Shown: piece after piece, positions 39,604 to 39,830 of the stretch | Layout of the letters: the number at the start of each line of letters is the position of its first letter | Numbering within the stretch: position 1 is the stretch's first letter | Assembly: GCA_035517115.1 (NCBI GenBank) | Contig: DATIZL010000146.1 | Coordinates: forward strand, 1 to 39,830 | Origin: Hyphomicrobium_A sp035517115 | GTDB lineage: Bacteria; Pseudomonadota; Alphaproteobacteria; Rhizobiales; Hyphomicrobiaceae | Length of the DNA: 39,830 nucleotides | Direction of reading: 5' to 3' | Notes under the pieces: model-generated | What the model was told of the DNA's origin: nothing | Seen by the model: the letters and a program-made list of their open reading frames with translations, nothing else | Database searches by the model: none | Made by a program: the position numbers and the translations under genes

Positions 39604-39830
39604 TCAGTAGAGGTACGGGCACACCCGACGCTCGCCGCTTTCGTTCACAAAGGTTCCGGTGCGGGGGTCGAACCCCGGAAAGTCTTCGGCACAATTTCGG
39701 ATAGCATCATTGGTGGCCCGATGCTGCGCGATCGCGGACGCGACAAGCACGCCTCCGATGATGAAGCCCCCAACCACAGGCCCTGGGCGCCAAAATTCCC
39801 AGCCCCACCATGTTCGAAGCCAATAGATAC
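39604..39830 (-). CDS. BA14K-like exported/membrane protein, C-terminal part (cut by window edge)
   Basis: Reading the minus strand from the right edge gives 74 complete codons before TGA: an aromatic start (IYWLRTWWGWEFWRPGP), a transmembrane-like VVGGFIIGGVLVASAIAQ, then NDAIRNCAEDFPGFDPRTGT and FVNESGERRVCPYLY. The Cys-(F/Y)-x-(S/G)-(Y/F)-DP-x-(T/S)-GTF...G-x-R-x-x-CP pattern is that of the BA14K family of alphaproteobacterial surface/periplasmic proteins (lectin-like in Brucella). The start is outside the window. Competing open frames on both strands here lack any recognisable pattern. Confidence 0.65.
   Translation of the reverse strand, partial: IYWLRTWWGWEFWRPGPVVGGFIIGGVLVASAIAQHRATNDAIRNCAEDFPGFDPRTGTFVNESGERRVCPYLY

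Noticed and set aside
39356..39704. Open frames on both strands (112 and 84 codons) near the right end
   Set aside because: No recognisable domain; they overlap the better-supported BA14K-like frame.
1..39830. CRISPR arrays, transposases, rRNA genes
   Set aside because: No regularly spaced repeats, transposase motifs or rRNA sequence were seen on reading the window.

Overview
The window looks like chromosome of a GC-rich, serine-cycle-type methylotrophic alphaproteobacterium, most likely Hyphomicrobium or a close relative. That assignment is inferred from gene content: Fae, MtdB and Mch; a large set of genes for tetrahydromethanopterin (H4MPT) and methylofuran synthesis; a split pqqABCDE operon; and a lanthanide/PQQ-dehydrogenase accessory cluster. 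No species-specific marker was compared.

Bases 1-5.8 kb hold accessory genes of PQQ-dependent alcohol dehydrogenases. There is the 3' end of a MoxJ/XoxJ-like binding protein and a rhodanese-like C-x3-C-W protein on the plus strand. On the minus strand runs a five-gene unit (substrate-binding protein, beta-propeller protein, ATPase, permease, exported helical protein) that matches the lanthanide-uptake lut cluster of Methylorubrum and PedA1A2BC of Pseudomonas. From 6.08 to 12.96 kb a single plus-strand unit joins a DUF2380-like exported protein and a NitT/TauT-type ABC importer to mfnB, a folB-like aldolase, an amino-acid-kinase (MfnE-like), a dihydropteroate-synthase-like protein and a DUF447 protein. 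The transporter therefore reads straight into C1-cofactor biosynthesis.

13.0-23.1 kb is the C1-transfer core. It has an MfnF-like ASKHA protein diverging from a HisA-like TIM barrel, then (minus strand) fae, a CitG-like protein, a RimK-type ATP-grasp ligase, mch, a second ATP-grasp protein and mtdB. Beta-RFAP synthase follows, diverging from a pterin dehydratase and folK. A decayed copy of the beta-RFAP synthase 3' end lies just upstream of mtdB. A cytochrome c gene and pqqABCDE (minus strand, 23.2-27.2 kb) supply an electron carrier and the PQQ cofactor.

27.7-37.1 kb is assimilatory sulfate reduction: cysG, cysJ, cysI on the plus strand, and cysH, cysD, cysN followed by a TauE/SafE permease on the minus strand. 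CysH is an Fe-S APS reductase. CysN ends in what looks like a vestige of APS kinase. There is no intact cysC in the window, which is consistent with reduction directly from APS.

37.6-39.8 kb holds a double cold-shock-domain protein, a DUF192 protein, tRNA-Pro(TGG), a phage-style helix-turn-helix protein and, cut by the right edge on the minus strand, the C-terminus of a BA14K-like exported protein. The tRNA and what follows may mark the edge of an integrated element. No CRISPR array, transposase or rRNA was seen.
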